DNA from: Toxorhynchites rutilus septentrionalis
Lineage: Eukaryota > Arthropoda > Insecta > Diptera > Culicidae
Length of the DNA stretch: 64,000 nucleotides
NCBI RefSeq assembly: GCF_029784135.1
Contig: NC_073746.1
Span: 183,897,983 to 183,961,982, forward strand
Direction: 5' to 3'
Position numbers and translations under genes: made by a program. The notes beneath the pieces were generated by a model, which saw nothing but the letters and a program-made list of their open reading frames with translations, searched no databases and was not told the DNA's origin. Position 1 is the first letter of the stretch; each line of letters opens with the position of its first letter. This document shows positions 1 to 10,336 of this stretch, piece after piece.

Positions 1-87
1 AGATGGTCAGTTGAGGGGCCCTGAGTTATATGCTCATAATCGTTCGCTTAGTAGCGGACACGCAACCAATTAGGCTACGAAGACCCC
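1..87 (-). repeat. tRNA-like SINE head (partial)
   Basis: Read on the minus strand, this starts like a tRNA: GGGGTCTTCG, then an A-box-like TAGCCTAATTGG, a perfect-to-near-perfect GTCCGC...GCGAAC anticodon-like stem, and a weak B-box-like region (ATAACTCAGG). A second copy lies at 61259-61345, which argues for a dispersed SINE rather than a tRNA gene. The B box is poor, so a working tRNA is unlikely. The left window edge truncates the context. Confidence 0.5.
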
Positions 88-1375
88 TTCATGTTGTATA
101 TGCCGAATTAATTTTCATCATTCATCAGGAAAACCAGAAAAGGCAATGAAAGAAGATCGTTATAAATTCCATAAATATAGTAGATGAATTACTATCATCA
201 AGCAGACAGGTATTGCAAAGCAGACGGATTTCGCGCCAACTCGTATATGGGATTGACATGACCCTCTAAGAACATAATGAAACTTTCTGGACGTGAAGAC
301 CTTACCTAATAAGGCAACTTAGGCATACTCCGAAAATTTATCTAGACTAACATATGGAAAGGGCTAAATATTTTTGGTTATTTTTATATATATATTTTTT
401 TTTACTCGAATATGGTGAGTCCTACAAGAAAGTGATCTAAGGAAGAGTTTGAGGAAAATAATTGAATATGAAGAAAAAAAAAACAGAAAAAATATTTTTT
501 GAAATGCTACACTGAAAAAAATCGATTTCAAAAACAGGAAGTGGGTTATATCTATGGTATAACCGCAAGGGTGACGTAGGACTATCGTTGATTTAGAGAT
601 CATTTGTATGAAGTTGAATCTGAATTCATTCTGAATGAATGAATATTTGGAGAACTTCGAAAACGAGAGCGTTACGTTGGAGGCACAAGGTTTTATGCAT
701 CCAATATTGGATACGGAAATATCCTACTGATGGGGAAGAATAATCTTCAGAAGCTATCCTGTTGATTGCGATTGATTGAATATATTTTGAAAATTCCCAA
801 AGGAACTGGCAGATTATTTTCAGTAACGATTAGATATTTCCACATTTTCCTCGATACTGGAAGCCCACCAGTGGTTAATGCCAACTCGATAACCACCTGT
901 TAATAGCACTTGATTGAAACATATTTGGTCACAGTGTTACATGGATAGAAAACATTCAATTAAACTCTTTCACATGAATATATTTTGAAAATTCCCAAAG
1001 GAACTGGCAGATTATTTTCAGTAACGATTAGATATTTCCACATTATCCTCGAACTGGCAGATTATTTTCAGTAACGATTAGATATTTCCACATTTTCCTC
1101 GTTACTGGAAGCCCACCAGTGGTTAATACTAATTTGATAACCACCTGTTAATAGCACTTGATTGAAACATATTTGGTCACAGTGTTACATGGATAGAAAA
1201 CATTCAAATAAACTCTTTCACATGAATTTATTTTTGAATTCCCAGAGGAACTGGCAGATTATTTTCCAGAAATGATTAGATCTTTCCGGAACTTTCTCAA
1301 TGCTGAATGGCATCCAAACGGAAAGAATTCCGCGCGTGTATGTGTGTGTAGCTTCCCGGGGAACCGTTTGTAGCA

Positions 1376-1456
1376 TCACTCTCCTCCTGATGGATTCCCT
1401 CCTGGCCTAGGGTGCACAAACAGGCTCTTGGTGACACCGTTCATCCGCGCTTTCAT
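1376..1456 (-). other. Micro-ORF of 26 codons downstream of the repeat promoter
   Basis: ATG-initiated frame starting 62 bp downstream of the predicted initiator, beginning MKARMNGVTKSLFV and ending at TGA. Copies B and C have a frame of identical length (81 bp) at the same place, with amino-acid changes between copies. An upstream ATG gives a frame of only 6 codons. I know no protein family for it; it may simply lie in a well-preserved part of the repeat. Confidence 0.2.
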
Positions 1457-1514
1457 GATAAACGAAGAGCTTCACCACAACAGCGACAACATGCTCCAAT
1501 CGCTGTTCAATTAG

Positions 1515-1548
1515 AACTGAGTGGATTTCCGAGCGGCGCTCGCTTATA
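1515..1548 (-). promoter_or_regulatory. TATA box plus initiator in HINE-like copy A
   Basis: On the minus strand TATAAG begins at 1548 and the initiator TCAGTT has its A at 1518, a spacing of exactly 30 bp, which is canonical for arthropod RNA polymerase II core promoters. The same pair with the same spacing occurs in copies B and C. Confidence 0.5.
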
Positions 1549-2385
1549 TACCGATTGGTGATTTCAATAGCCTGTTTTGAAAGCAATTTTAAGACTATTG
1601 AAACAAGTTTTTGGATCAAAAAGTAACAAGTATAGAACGCGTAGATATTTTATTTTTCGAATGAAGTCTTGATCATACCATTTCGTTCAGTTGTTTAGGA
1701 GCTATTAACGCTCACAATCTCGGTCTCCGGCTCAACGCTTTCGTTTTCGAAACTTTGATTTTACACCCCGGTATAGAAATGAAAGACGTAGTCCTACGTC
1801 AAAACTAAAAGTTGATTTTCTCAAAATGGTCATCTCAGATTTTGAAGAAATGGTAGATAAATTGTAGATAAATATGTGCCTCACAACTCTTCCATACATC
1901 GCAACTTGTGCATATTTTTTCTTGAAAATTTTCTTTCTATTTTTTTTGTACAGCTATACAAAAAATCAATAACAGGTAGAAATGGATTTGTGGTGACCCT
2001 TGGATGCTAAAGTACAGTTTTCAGCTTGTTATTGTAGTCAAATACGATGTGTATCAATTCAGAGAGCAACGACAGCTCTCAAACTCATACCATTTTCGAG
2101 TAAAAAAAAATATAAAAAAATGATCAGAAATATTTAGCCCTTTCCAAATGTTAGTGTAGATAAATTTTCGGAAAACTAAGTATGCCAAGTTGCTTAATTA
2201 GATAAGGTCTTCACGCCCAGTAAGTTTCATTGAGTTCTGAGAGGTTCATGCCAACATCTGGTCGAGTTGGCGCGAAATCTGTCAGCAGTAAAACGATTTT
2301 AATTAAACAGCTTAAATGCCTAATATTATCCATAAAATATTCTTCTTTTAACTATGCAACGCACAAATCATTGGCATATTTTCAG

Positions 2386-3004
2386 GTAGAAAGTTATCGC
2401 GATCGCTCGAAAACGTATTGTGAGTTGTACCCAAGGTATTTGCTCTCGCGTCTGTCTATCTTCATCCACATTCAACAATTTTCGTTTCCACAGGTTTGAT
2501 GAGTTAGAATGTGGCATTTACCCTTCGTTTCGTGAAATTGGAATATATCGTGCCGAAGGCTTCAATTTTCCTCGTTATTATATGCAATCGCTACGGGAGG
2601 ATTCTGAATTTCTGCAATATATCCTGACGACAACTTTCACCATTCCGTCGGGTCCAATCGTTCCCACTGATGTGGCAACCGAGGTGGACTCTGAAGAGGA
2701 ACAATACCAGTGCTCGCGTGATAAAAACGAACAAAATGAATGCAGCAGCGCACATGATGTTGGAGATACATCAGTGGAAAGCAGCGAATTGGGCGAAGCT
2801 TCACAGAATCCATTTAGGAACCAACAAGAAGATGTTCCTGGAACCAAAATAATGCGAAGAACGGAAATATTTTCCGAACTGTGGGACTTGGATGATATGA
2901 CGACAGAAATCAAGAACCTAAATGAAATAGCATCCAATAATCCATTCAATGATATCTACGAACAAAATGTTCTTGAAACTGAAACAAATGAACGATTGTT
3001 GTAG
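2386..3004 (+). CDS. Last two exons of an unrecognised protein gene
   Basis: A TTTTCAG acceptor precedes 2386; the exon 2386-2435 ends at CCAAG|GTATTT. A 58-bp intron ends at TTTCCACAG, and the exon 2494-3004 runs to TAG. Joined in frame they give about 186 residues starting VESYRDRSKTYCELY and continuing FDELECGIYPSF. The second half is acidic and polar (DSEEEQ, many S and E), like a disordered tail. Phase agreement across a short intron and coding-like composition argue for a real gene. No membrane segment and no family is recognised. Upstream exons are not visible; the foldback and HINE-like repeat sit in the preceding intron, so the gene may extend left of the window or be a remnant. Confidence 0.45.
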
Positions 3005-4134
3005 TTGGATGTATAAATCCCAAAACAATGGATGATAGCAACAATTGACCATTTTTGTCTGAACGAAGAGTTACCTATTCGAATGTTCAAGGTGTTCAAC
3101 AGTGTTCCATTTTTTGATTTCTGAAACGTTTTATTTATAGATGTATCATTATACATGTTTATCTCTTTAAAATTTACTAGCTAAACATACATAACGGTAG
3201 TTTGAACGTGTACGATATTATATTATTTGACTTTATTATGAAACTTTGGAAATAGACGAAAAACTAAACCATTTCATGGGGTGTTGAATTTATTTGATAA
3301 GCTCTTGTAACCCAAGCTTTTTGGATAAGTTTGCGTTACAAAGAATAAGTGCATCTGAATTTTAGAAATTGAAACATTGCGGTTATAAACGGGAGGAGAC
3401 TCTTCAAACTGTGCAGTTTTCGTCGTATGTTGGTACAAGGGTAACCCTAGTAAGCAGGAACGGAGAATGGGAAACAAACATCCACAAATCTCCACTGACA
3501 CTGACTGTGAGCGAGGCCTTGCGGTTCCGTTCGAACCCGAGTGAGGAAAATAAGAAGATAATTGAGGGTTTGTTTGTTGTGAAAATGTTTCCTAAAACCG
3601 TGTATATTTTAAACAATCGTATTCGATCATAGGGTTTGAATTGTCGGTGAGTGTGTCAGTGACGTCTCGTCCGCCTGTTCAAACTGTTCAAAGGACAAGC
3701 AGACAAAAAAAAATAGTTTTATTATTTCTCATTTGTAGGATGGATAAGAATGGATTTTTTTGGATGAAACTTCTCCACCGTGATGAATGTAATCTGATGG
3801 CTACACTTGACTACACCACACAAACCGCACGTAACACAACATAACACTACGAAATAAGCAGTGATGACTATCGGGTTCAAACCTTTCATATGAACCCGCC
3901 TTCATACAAACATTTTTCTGCATCTTCAAGCGCAACAGGTCAAACGCAGTCAGCTATGTATGAAGCGATAACTACTACTAAAAAATCACTATTTGTAAAA
4001 ATGACATTTGAGGTTCAAAGTTTTCTGCTGAGCGAAGCCGATGGAAACGGTAGAAAACACATACACTATTGTTAACTGAACAGGTAGCTCACCAGGTCAC
4101 GTGTCGCCTCTGGAGTGTGTGGGTCGGACATGAC
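3005..4134. other. No recognised gene
   Basis: About 1.1 kb downstream of the terminal exon at 3004. The first few hundred bases could be its 3' UTR. Short frames at 3369-3632 overlap each other on both strands and show no family resemblance. Nothing else is supported. Confidence 0.3.
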
Positions 4135-4287
4135 CATAAGGCAGCATTGGTACACGTGTATCAAACCTATTCCAGCATGACGTGACAACATTTTGAATCA
4201 CTAAAAACAGTTTTTCTCTCGTTTTCATGTATAAAATACATGATTTCCAAATAGTAAACGATGTCAAAGTAAAATTGAGAAAATTTC
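4135..4287 (+). repeat. Left half of an interrupted interspersed repeat (repeat X)
   Basis: GCATGACGTGACAACATTTTG through the run ending GAGAAAATTTC matches the reverse complement of about 8920-9050. The match then continues not here but at 7137-7330. The two halves are separated by a 2.85-kb insert whose flanks share 21 bp. Confidence 0.6.
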
Positions 4288-4689
4288 GAGTCTCAAGCGA
4301 ACAGTCGTCAGTTGCGGATGTAGCATATTTTACCGTGTTTCGACTCAATTCGCTATTGGAAATAGATTGTCGATGAAAACTATCGGTTGGCCTGAGTAAA
4401 GTTTCAAAACGTGAAATAGTGTTTTTTGTTATACGATTTATCGGGTTTTAGCAATCACATGAAAATTTGTTTGTGAAAGTTTTGCGGTTTTTTCACTCTT
4501 TCGTGTACTGGTGCATGTGTGAGAGACATAATTTGAGCGCACGATCTTTACAGCAGACATCCAGGGAGGAATCACCGCTAGCAGGACGATGACCCTATCA
4601 TGTCGAGAAATGTCAACATCCCAGCTAACTTATTTTTAAGTGTTGTAGTTGTAATTGGAGTACCGGTAAGTTTCTTCGTTTGTTTTTTT

Positions 4690-6000
4690 TTTAAATTAAT
4701 GCTTTATTCTGCAAAAATGGTTACAAATTTAATATTCAAAGTATTGCCCACTGCTAGTCACAACTTTTTCCCATCTTTCTGGCAATTCACGGATCCCTCT
4801 GCGGAAATAATCGGCCGGTTTGTCGGTTAACCACGAATCGATCCAGTTTTTGACTTCATCAAAATTGGAGAAGTGCTGGTCAATCAGGCCATGTTGCATC
4901 GATCAAAAAGTTAGTAATCGGACGGAGCAATATCTGGGGAATGCGGTGGGTGGAATAGGACCTCCCCCATTTCAGCGTTTCCCAGTATGTTTTGACCGGC
5001 TTCGCGACATGTGGCCGAGCAATGTCGTGCTGCAAAATAACTTTATCGTGTCTTTGCTCGTATTGTGGCCGTTTTCCCTTCAGTGCACGGCTCAAACGCA
5101 TCAATTGTCGTCGGTAGAGGTCCCCCGTAATGGTTTCATTCGGTTTTAGCAGCTCATAGTACACCACACTCAGCTGGTCCCACCAAATAGACAGCATAAC
5201 CTTCTGGCCGTGAATATCCCGCGCGGCCGTCGATATTGATGCATGGCCGGGGTATCCATACGTTGCCCGACGTTTAGGATTGTCGTAATGGACCCACTTT
5301 TCATCGCCAGTAACGGTTCGATGCAAAAAAAAAACCTTTCTTTTATGCCATTGGAGCAGTTTATTTTTCCCAGATATATATTTTATTAAGGCACATGTGG
5401 CGTTAGCCTGACGGGGCCGGGAGTCCAATATTTTGACAATTTTTGTCTTACAACTATGTTAGTAATATGTAACCGATTACTCGCGGTTGGCTCTAGGTTA
5501 GTATTACAAAGATTCTCATAATTGGGATGTTGCAGTCTCCAGTGCTATGTATGTGTGGCCGACACGGGATACTTCCTATTGGGGTGCAACTGACCATTGA
5601 TCAGGGACGCCTCCTAGTCTGTAACTCATATCAATCGTTGGAGCAGTTATTCGCACATGAAAAACGGCGTTCGACGTCTCGTGGCTTGAATTCATACGGC
5701 ACCCAATGTCCTATCTTTCGGATCATTCCCATTGCTTTTAAACTATCAGGTGTGGTTTGCTGAGCTACTACAAGTGTATCTGCAAGTTCTTGTTGCGTTT
5801 GTGGCGGATCTAGATCGAATAAAGCCTCAAATTCTTCATCTTCAAACTTTTTTGGCGGTCCGGAACGTTCTTCGTCTTCCAAGTCAAAATTACCACTTTA
5901 TAACCGTGCAAACCTCGTCTGACACGTTCGCTCAGTTGAAGCATGGTCACCATTAACTTTCACCATATATCCGTAAAAACACTCTCGTTGGTACGAAATT
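4690..6000 (-). pseudogene. mariner transposase remnant, split by a LINE fragment
   Basis: The N-terminal part, around 5653-5930, contains FDLEDEERSGPPKKF, QELADTL and GHWVPYEFKPRDVERR. The central part, 4890-5350, contains TGDEKWVHYDNPKRR, IWWDQLSVVYYELLKPNET and LQHDIARPHV. The C-terminal part, 4720-4880, contains FDEVKNWIDSWL and GIRELPERWE in another frame. These are hallmarks of a mauritiana/mellifera-like mariner transposase with its DD34D catalytic domain. It is broken by an internal stop near 5903, by frameshifts around the third aspartate region, and by the LINE insertion at 5366-5638. Terminal inverted repeats were not defined. Confidence 0.85.
5366..5638 (-). mobile_element. 5'-truncated LINE 3' end nested in mariner
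   Basis: The segment matches the 3' UTR of the larger LINE at 28336-28620: both contain GTAACCGATTACTCGCGG and CGACACGGGATAC. Its flanks repeat TGGAGCAGTTTATT (5352-5365) and TGGAGCAGTTATT (about 5638-5650), a target-site duplication. A T-run at its left end is the poly(A) tail read on the plus strand. Removing it rejoins the mariner reading frame around CNNLLQ...HKRK. Confidence 0.85.
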
Positions 6001-7136
6001 CGACATATTCGAAGTGGCAAAAAACTAAGTTGTTTACGCTTCAACTTTTTGACATATACTGAGAAAGACGCGCAATGGCAGTAGCTTTCCAACGAATGTC
6101 TGATAATTTGATTCACTGGAATAATAATTAAGTTACGCCATCTGTTGAAAAACCGAAGAAACTTACCAGTACACCCAATATTATTTATGATTCGAAATTT
6201 CGATAACCGATCCGAAAACATTCCGAAATGCGCTTCGCTTACAGAGAGACTCTCAGTGTTGTGAGAGGTAGTGGAAGTGTCAGTCTAAGTTAAGCAGCGG
6301 CTGTGTGAGAATGTGGCCGTACGAGTTGGAATTTCAGCTGCAAGTGGGATTTCGCCAGTTGTGCAGTCAAGTTTTCGTTAGAGCTCGGATCCACGTTAGA
6401 GCCTTGAGTACTATTGGATGGATCGATCGGATGGATCGGAATACATACGAGGATTTGACTGTGCGAGAGAAGTCAGACTATTTTGTACACTCGTGTGGGG
6501 CGAGGGGACAGTGGCGGCCGCATCGATACAGTTCTGTGTAGCCTTTTTTTCATGCGACTGGAGTTTGATAAAGAGTATGCGCGATAAACAATGGAATATA
6601 CCATAGGTTCAATTGTTTTTAGATGAGTTTCTTCGGCTGTTTTCTTAGGTTCCCCAAGAATAACTCTCTGTCGTCGTGATTGAAGTTCGACAAAAATACA
6701 TCCGATTAATAATAATGTATATAAATATAGCCGGACTAATTATTCTAAAGTGTTTCGTTTTCAGGAAACCAAAAGATGATCTCTGCCGCGTGTAGTGACA
6801 TATAAGATTTTCGAAATTTCGTTTCGTCGATTGGTCGATATTTCGCGTTTACATAATCATATCACTTACCTCAGTGAATCCTGATTGTTACCTCTCCCAC
6901 TAACAACTGCCCCTCCCATGATAAATGCTAGGGAACCACGCTATAGAGGCGACCCTTCTGGACTTCGGGCGGCGAATATCATACTAACATTCGCTTCCTT
7001 CCTCTGGTGACTGTAAGAATGGTTTGCTACTCCCAAGCGCCATTCAGTGTGTTCTTTGTGCAATTTCGCTGGTTCAGGTTGACCATGGAGAGCAACTACG
7101 AAGTGTACAGTCTACCCAAGCTCAAGCTCAAGCTCG

Positions 7137-7330
7137 AAGTAAAATTGAGAAAATTTCCTGCAAGAATCTTCAGTTGGAGAATAGTATACAGTTGAATTTG
7201 CTTGTTGCCAGCCCAATACTTTTGTGACCCGTCTTTTTGCGATTTCCGACTTTTGAACATTAATGTTGTATTTTCAGTTCCATTTCAAAACATACAAATA
7301 AACTTTGTTCTATGATTTGTCAACAAAGGA
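7137..7330 (+). repeat. Right half of repeat X
   Basis: Matches the reverse complement of about 8760-8915, including CAGTTGGAGAATA, CCAATACTTTTGTGA-like and TTGAACATTAATG. It completes the half at 4135-4287. A GACGTGACAACA motif recurs at 7405. Confidence 0.6.
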
Positions 7331-8309
7331 TGAACGTGGATTCCTATATATTCAGCTTTTCAAAAAAACTCGCAAAAGATTTGCCAAAATCGGCATGCAT
7401 TTTGTGACGTGACAACACGCTCTGTGCGAAAAAACAGTCTCCACAAAGCGTTGCACAATCACAATCAATCAATAAGTTGTATTAAAAAGGAATTTCAGCG
7501 TATTGTAGCAAGCTATATACTATTTTCTATGTTTTTTATTACTCTGAGATCTCCCCTTTCCCCGTTTCAAAGTCCATCCTGTAGGGAAAGGTGGTTCTAT
7601 AGCAAACGGTGGTCCTGAACCTACCCTCTTTAGTATCTCAGGAACGGTGCTTCCTACCTAATTTCAGTAGTGTCAAATGAACAACGCTGACAATTTGATA
7701 ATAGGGTGACTTTTTTCTTGCTCTCTTCATTCTAGCGTTTAGCGCCATTTTGCGTTTCCATTGCTTCAAAAACCGAGTAAAAATATTTTAACCTGTATAG
7801 AAAATGAGTGAAATGTTGAAAGAACATTTATTGCATTGAAGATTGTAAAACATCTCAAAACAAGGCAATTTCAATTCTTATGATATGTTCATCAAAAAAG
7901 GTGAATAAATTAAATCTACCTGTTACCTGCAGTACACGTCATGCCGTTATTGTCGGGGTGGTCCTAAGCCAACCCCCAATTTTTACATTGCGATTATTTA
8001 ACACGTTCACTCTGGTGCTTGCTATCGAATGCTCGCACAAGCTTGGTCCATCAAGCGGCGCTCGCTACCGGGGGAACACATTTGATTTTGCTATTAGAAA
8101 CTTTTGATTGACTCTATGTACGCATCCGTGTGAATGTGCGCATACCCGTGCAAGGTCGTTTATGTTTGCGTGTTGAAGATGACCTTTACGTCGATGTTGA
8201 CTTTGACTGTTGTCTGTTGACGTTTGCATGTGCGTTTGTATATGTACTTTTTTTTTCTAACTCCACACGCGTTGCTCTAATATTTCTAATATTCTTTTTT
8301 CATTGTTTT
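7331..8309. other. No recognised gene
   Basis: AT-rich sequence with short frames only (for example 7880-8107 and 8130-8357). The latter is rich in F, V and C and overlaps a LINE 3' end. No supported gene or RNA. Confidence 0.3.
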
Positions 8310-8422
8310 TGCGTGTCCAAAACTGTCTTTAAAAATAGGATTAAGAATTTAATATAAGGATTCAGTCTGAGGAATTATAAACAATTCGAGACGGTGATAA
8401 ATAAATAAATAAATAAATATTT
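8310..8422 (+). mobile_element. LINE 3' end with (ATAA)n tail
   Basis: TTTAAAAATAGGATTAAGA, then AGTCTG, then a GACGGTGATAAATAAATAAA tail. The same order (AAAAATAGAATTAAGA, AGTCTG, GAAGACGAATAAATAAATAA) ends the Jockey-like fragment at 31622. This is therefore a strongly 5'-truncated copy of a related non-LTR retrotransposon. Confidence 0.55.
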
Positions 8423-8458
8423 ATAAGAAATTATTCTCTTTTTCAATTCTTCTTCAAG

Positions 8459-8731
8459 CACCCGTACATATATGCTAACACTACCATTCCCGATCGTTTT
8501 GTGGAATTTCATGCCATGCCATGGTCTTTTAGATCCGTTTTTAATGAACCGGAAGAAACAATCCTCGATTCCAAAATGGCATCAGAATACGATATTCGAC
8601 TTCCGCTGGTAAGACAACTGTACCCAATATTTATATCATATGGGCTTTCCATATTTTTCGTCATATTTTTATTAGCAATTTTAAATATTTTATCAGCAAA
8701 CCAGAAGTCGAAACGAGATTATATTCTTTAA
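8459..8731 (+). CDS. Terminal exon of an unrecognised single-pass membrane protein
   Basis: A pyrimidine-rich tract ending TTCTTCAAG precedes an open frame of 90 codons that begins HPYIYANTTIPDRF and stops at TAA (8729-8731). Around residues 57-76 lies a strong hydrophobic segment (IFISYGLSIFFVIFLLAILN) followed by a short basic tail (KSKRDYIL), as in a C-terminal membrane anchor with a cytoplasmic end. No internal ATG gives a plausible full protein, so an upstream exon is expected but was not found. It may belong to the same gene family as, or be unrelated to, the exons at 2386-3004. The acceptor lies only about 37 bp after a LINE tail, so a decayed gene is also possible. Confidence 0.35.
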   Translation, partial: HPYIYANTTIPDRFVEFHAMPWSFRSVFNEPEETILDSKMASEYDIRLPLVRQLYPIFISYGLSIFFVIFLLAILNILSANQKSKRDYIL

Positions 8732-8759
8732 TCTATAATCTACGTTCAGCTATTGTTGA

Positions 8760-9050
8760 CAAACAATACAACTGAAATTAATTGAATTCATCATTAATGT
8801 TCAACAGTCCGAAACAGCAAAAAGTCAGGTGTGTTACTTCACAAAAGTATTTGACTGACAATAAGCCATTATAACTATAAAATATTCTCCAACTGATGAT
8901 TCTTGTAGAAAATTTTCTAATTTCACAATAACATCGTTTGATTTTGTATAATTGATACACGAAAACGCAAAAAAATGTTTTTAGTGAGTCAAAATGTTGT
9001 CACGTCACGCTAGAATGGGTCGTATACTTTTCGGGACGTGACAACAACTT
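8760..9050 (-). repeat. Repeat X, uninterrupted copy
   Basis: The reverse complement runs continuously through both halves found at 4135-4287 and 7137-7330. It ends in GACGTGACAACATTTTGACTC and a second GGACGTGACAAC motif at 9034-9045. Non-coding; class unknown. Confidence 0.6.
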
Positions 9051-10184
9051 CTTGAGACAGTTGATACTCCTCTATGAGCAGCCGATCCAATCCTAACCAA
9101 ATCTTGCCTTAACTTGTCTCTTGTTTCTTAAATTCTTGTTTGTAAACAAAACACAATACACTTGTGCACAAGCTCGTGATCAGCTCGCGCTAGAGTGGCG
9201 CACAAAGTCTCTACAGTGTAGCGGAGAAATTCACTGGGGAGTACACTCTGATGACCTTTTACCTGTGCGCTCTGGCGGATGCGCACAGGTAAAAGAACAG
9301 AAGTGGCTTTCAATTAACACGTTCGACACCCAACGCGACGTTTTTGGGTTTCTTGCAGAGCCCATCTTGCGATTAAATTATTAAATGAAGATCAAACTTA
9401 GTTTATAGATAACTTTTACATGATCTAACAATGTTTGTTTCAATTGAAGACGAATTGATGACAATAACACATGCCAAAGTCATAGTAAAGGGGTTTTGTA
9501 AAAACTGCAAAACTGCCATCCGTACTATAAATTAATAAAAAGTATAGTATAGACAGTATAATATTATGGTTATGATTTAATCATTTTCCTTCATATCCTA
9601 TAGTTACATTTAGGTGCCTATTCTATCAAATTCCTTCTAAAAATCCTACTCAATTAGAGCGAGGAAAGTGTCACCCATATCTGGGTGACGGGGCGTCGAA
9701 AGTGTTAACTTAGTGAACCGTGTTGAAATATGCGTGTGGACTATGTGTCGAATGAGATTGCACTCTTCAGTATATTCTTCAGTGTAGTTGAGAGTGGATC
9801 AGCGCACTTCAGAGCTGGACACAGGTTTTCACACACTCGAACTCACAAGAGTAAAGAAAGTGTAAGAGAGTGGGACTCACTCGCACCGAGATTTCTCCCA
9901 ACTAGCACACTGGCTCTATATATATATTCGCCGGTGAAAGGGAAAAGTGCATGGTTTCTCTTTGGTGAGTGATGCCTGTGTCCTCAGTTTAGACATGAAA
10001 CTCGCGCACGGGTGTAGCATTTTAGGGGAAATGCCATCACTGCTCCCAGGTACATTGATTTTGAAGTATGTGTTGGTGAAACCGTAAATCGGGCCAATCG
10101 TGTCGTGGCAGTTAGGGCGTGTAGGTAACGCTTGACAATTGTTTATCTTATGAAAAGTAACATTTTGTTTGTAGGGATAGATGC
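9051..10184. other. No recognised gene
   Basis: Short frames at 9121-9384 (+) and 9128-9313 (-) overlap each other and show no family. A CCTTTTACCTGTGCGC / GCGCACAGGTAAAAG inverted repeat at about 9255-9296 is the only clear structure. Confidence 0.3.
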
Positions 10185-10336
10185 GTAGAAATATTTCCTA
10201 TCAATTGATGCAAACATCTGTCCGATCTATTAAGAAATGTTGGAGTTAAAGCATTCGAAATCTTTCATTTTTTATTGCATGTTCTGTGTTTAGGCTTTCA
10301 TTTCACCCCTATATACTTCGGTTAAACGTAGTCCCA
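10185..10336 (-). mobile_element. Divergent partial HINE-like copy (E)
   Basis: The reverse complement reads TTGACGTGGGACTACGT, then TATAGGGGTGAAA, AAAGATTTCGAATGCTTTAA and TTTCTACGCAT. These follow the order of the 5' part of the full copies, with many substitutions. The promoter and tandem units are missing. Confidence 0.45.

Larger units (their letters stand above)
535..1800 (-). mobile_element. HINE-like repeat family, copy A
   Basis: Minus-strand copy of a family also seen at 47839-49857 and 50909-53743. Its start (plus 1800) reads GACGTAGGACTACGTC. Near its end it has the inverted motif AGTCCTACGTC, then a GGTTATA...TATAACC stem-loop, and it stops at CACTTCCTG next to a T-run. The interior holds about two and a half degraded copies of the 198-bp unit (roughly 780-1260). 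Subterminal inverted motifs, a 3' hairpin, internal tandem repeats and T-run insertion are known features of Helentron/DINE-1-type non-autonomous elements. The assignment to that class is my inference. Confidence 0.6.
221..2286. repeat. Foldback element with about 200-bp inverted arms
   Basis: Positions 221-419 and 2084-2286 are inverted copies of each other with scattered mismatches and small indels. Both contain, in opposite orientation, TTTCGCGCCAACTCG, GTGAAGACCTTA and GGAAAGGGCTAAATATTT. The arms enclose HINE-like copy A (535-1800). No transposase is seen. The class is not known; it could be a foldback or MITE-type DNA element or a palindromic duplication. Confidence 0.7.
4288..7136 (+). 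mobile_element. 2.85-kb insertion bounded by 21-bp direct repeats
   Basis: Identical 21-bp sequences lie at 4267-4287 and 7137-7157, and repeat X is continuous only if everything between them is removed. They therefore look like a target-site duplication, with a length typical of a non-LTR retrotransposon. The right end finishes in a short CTCAAGCTCAAGCTCG-type repeat tail; the left end resembles a 5' UTR with an ATG at 4600. No reverse transcriptase remains. Around 4690-6000 it contains a mariner. The assignment as a deleted LINE is inference. Confidence 0.45.
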
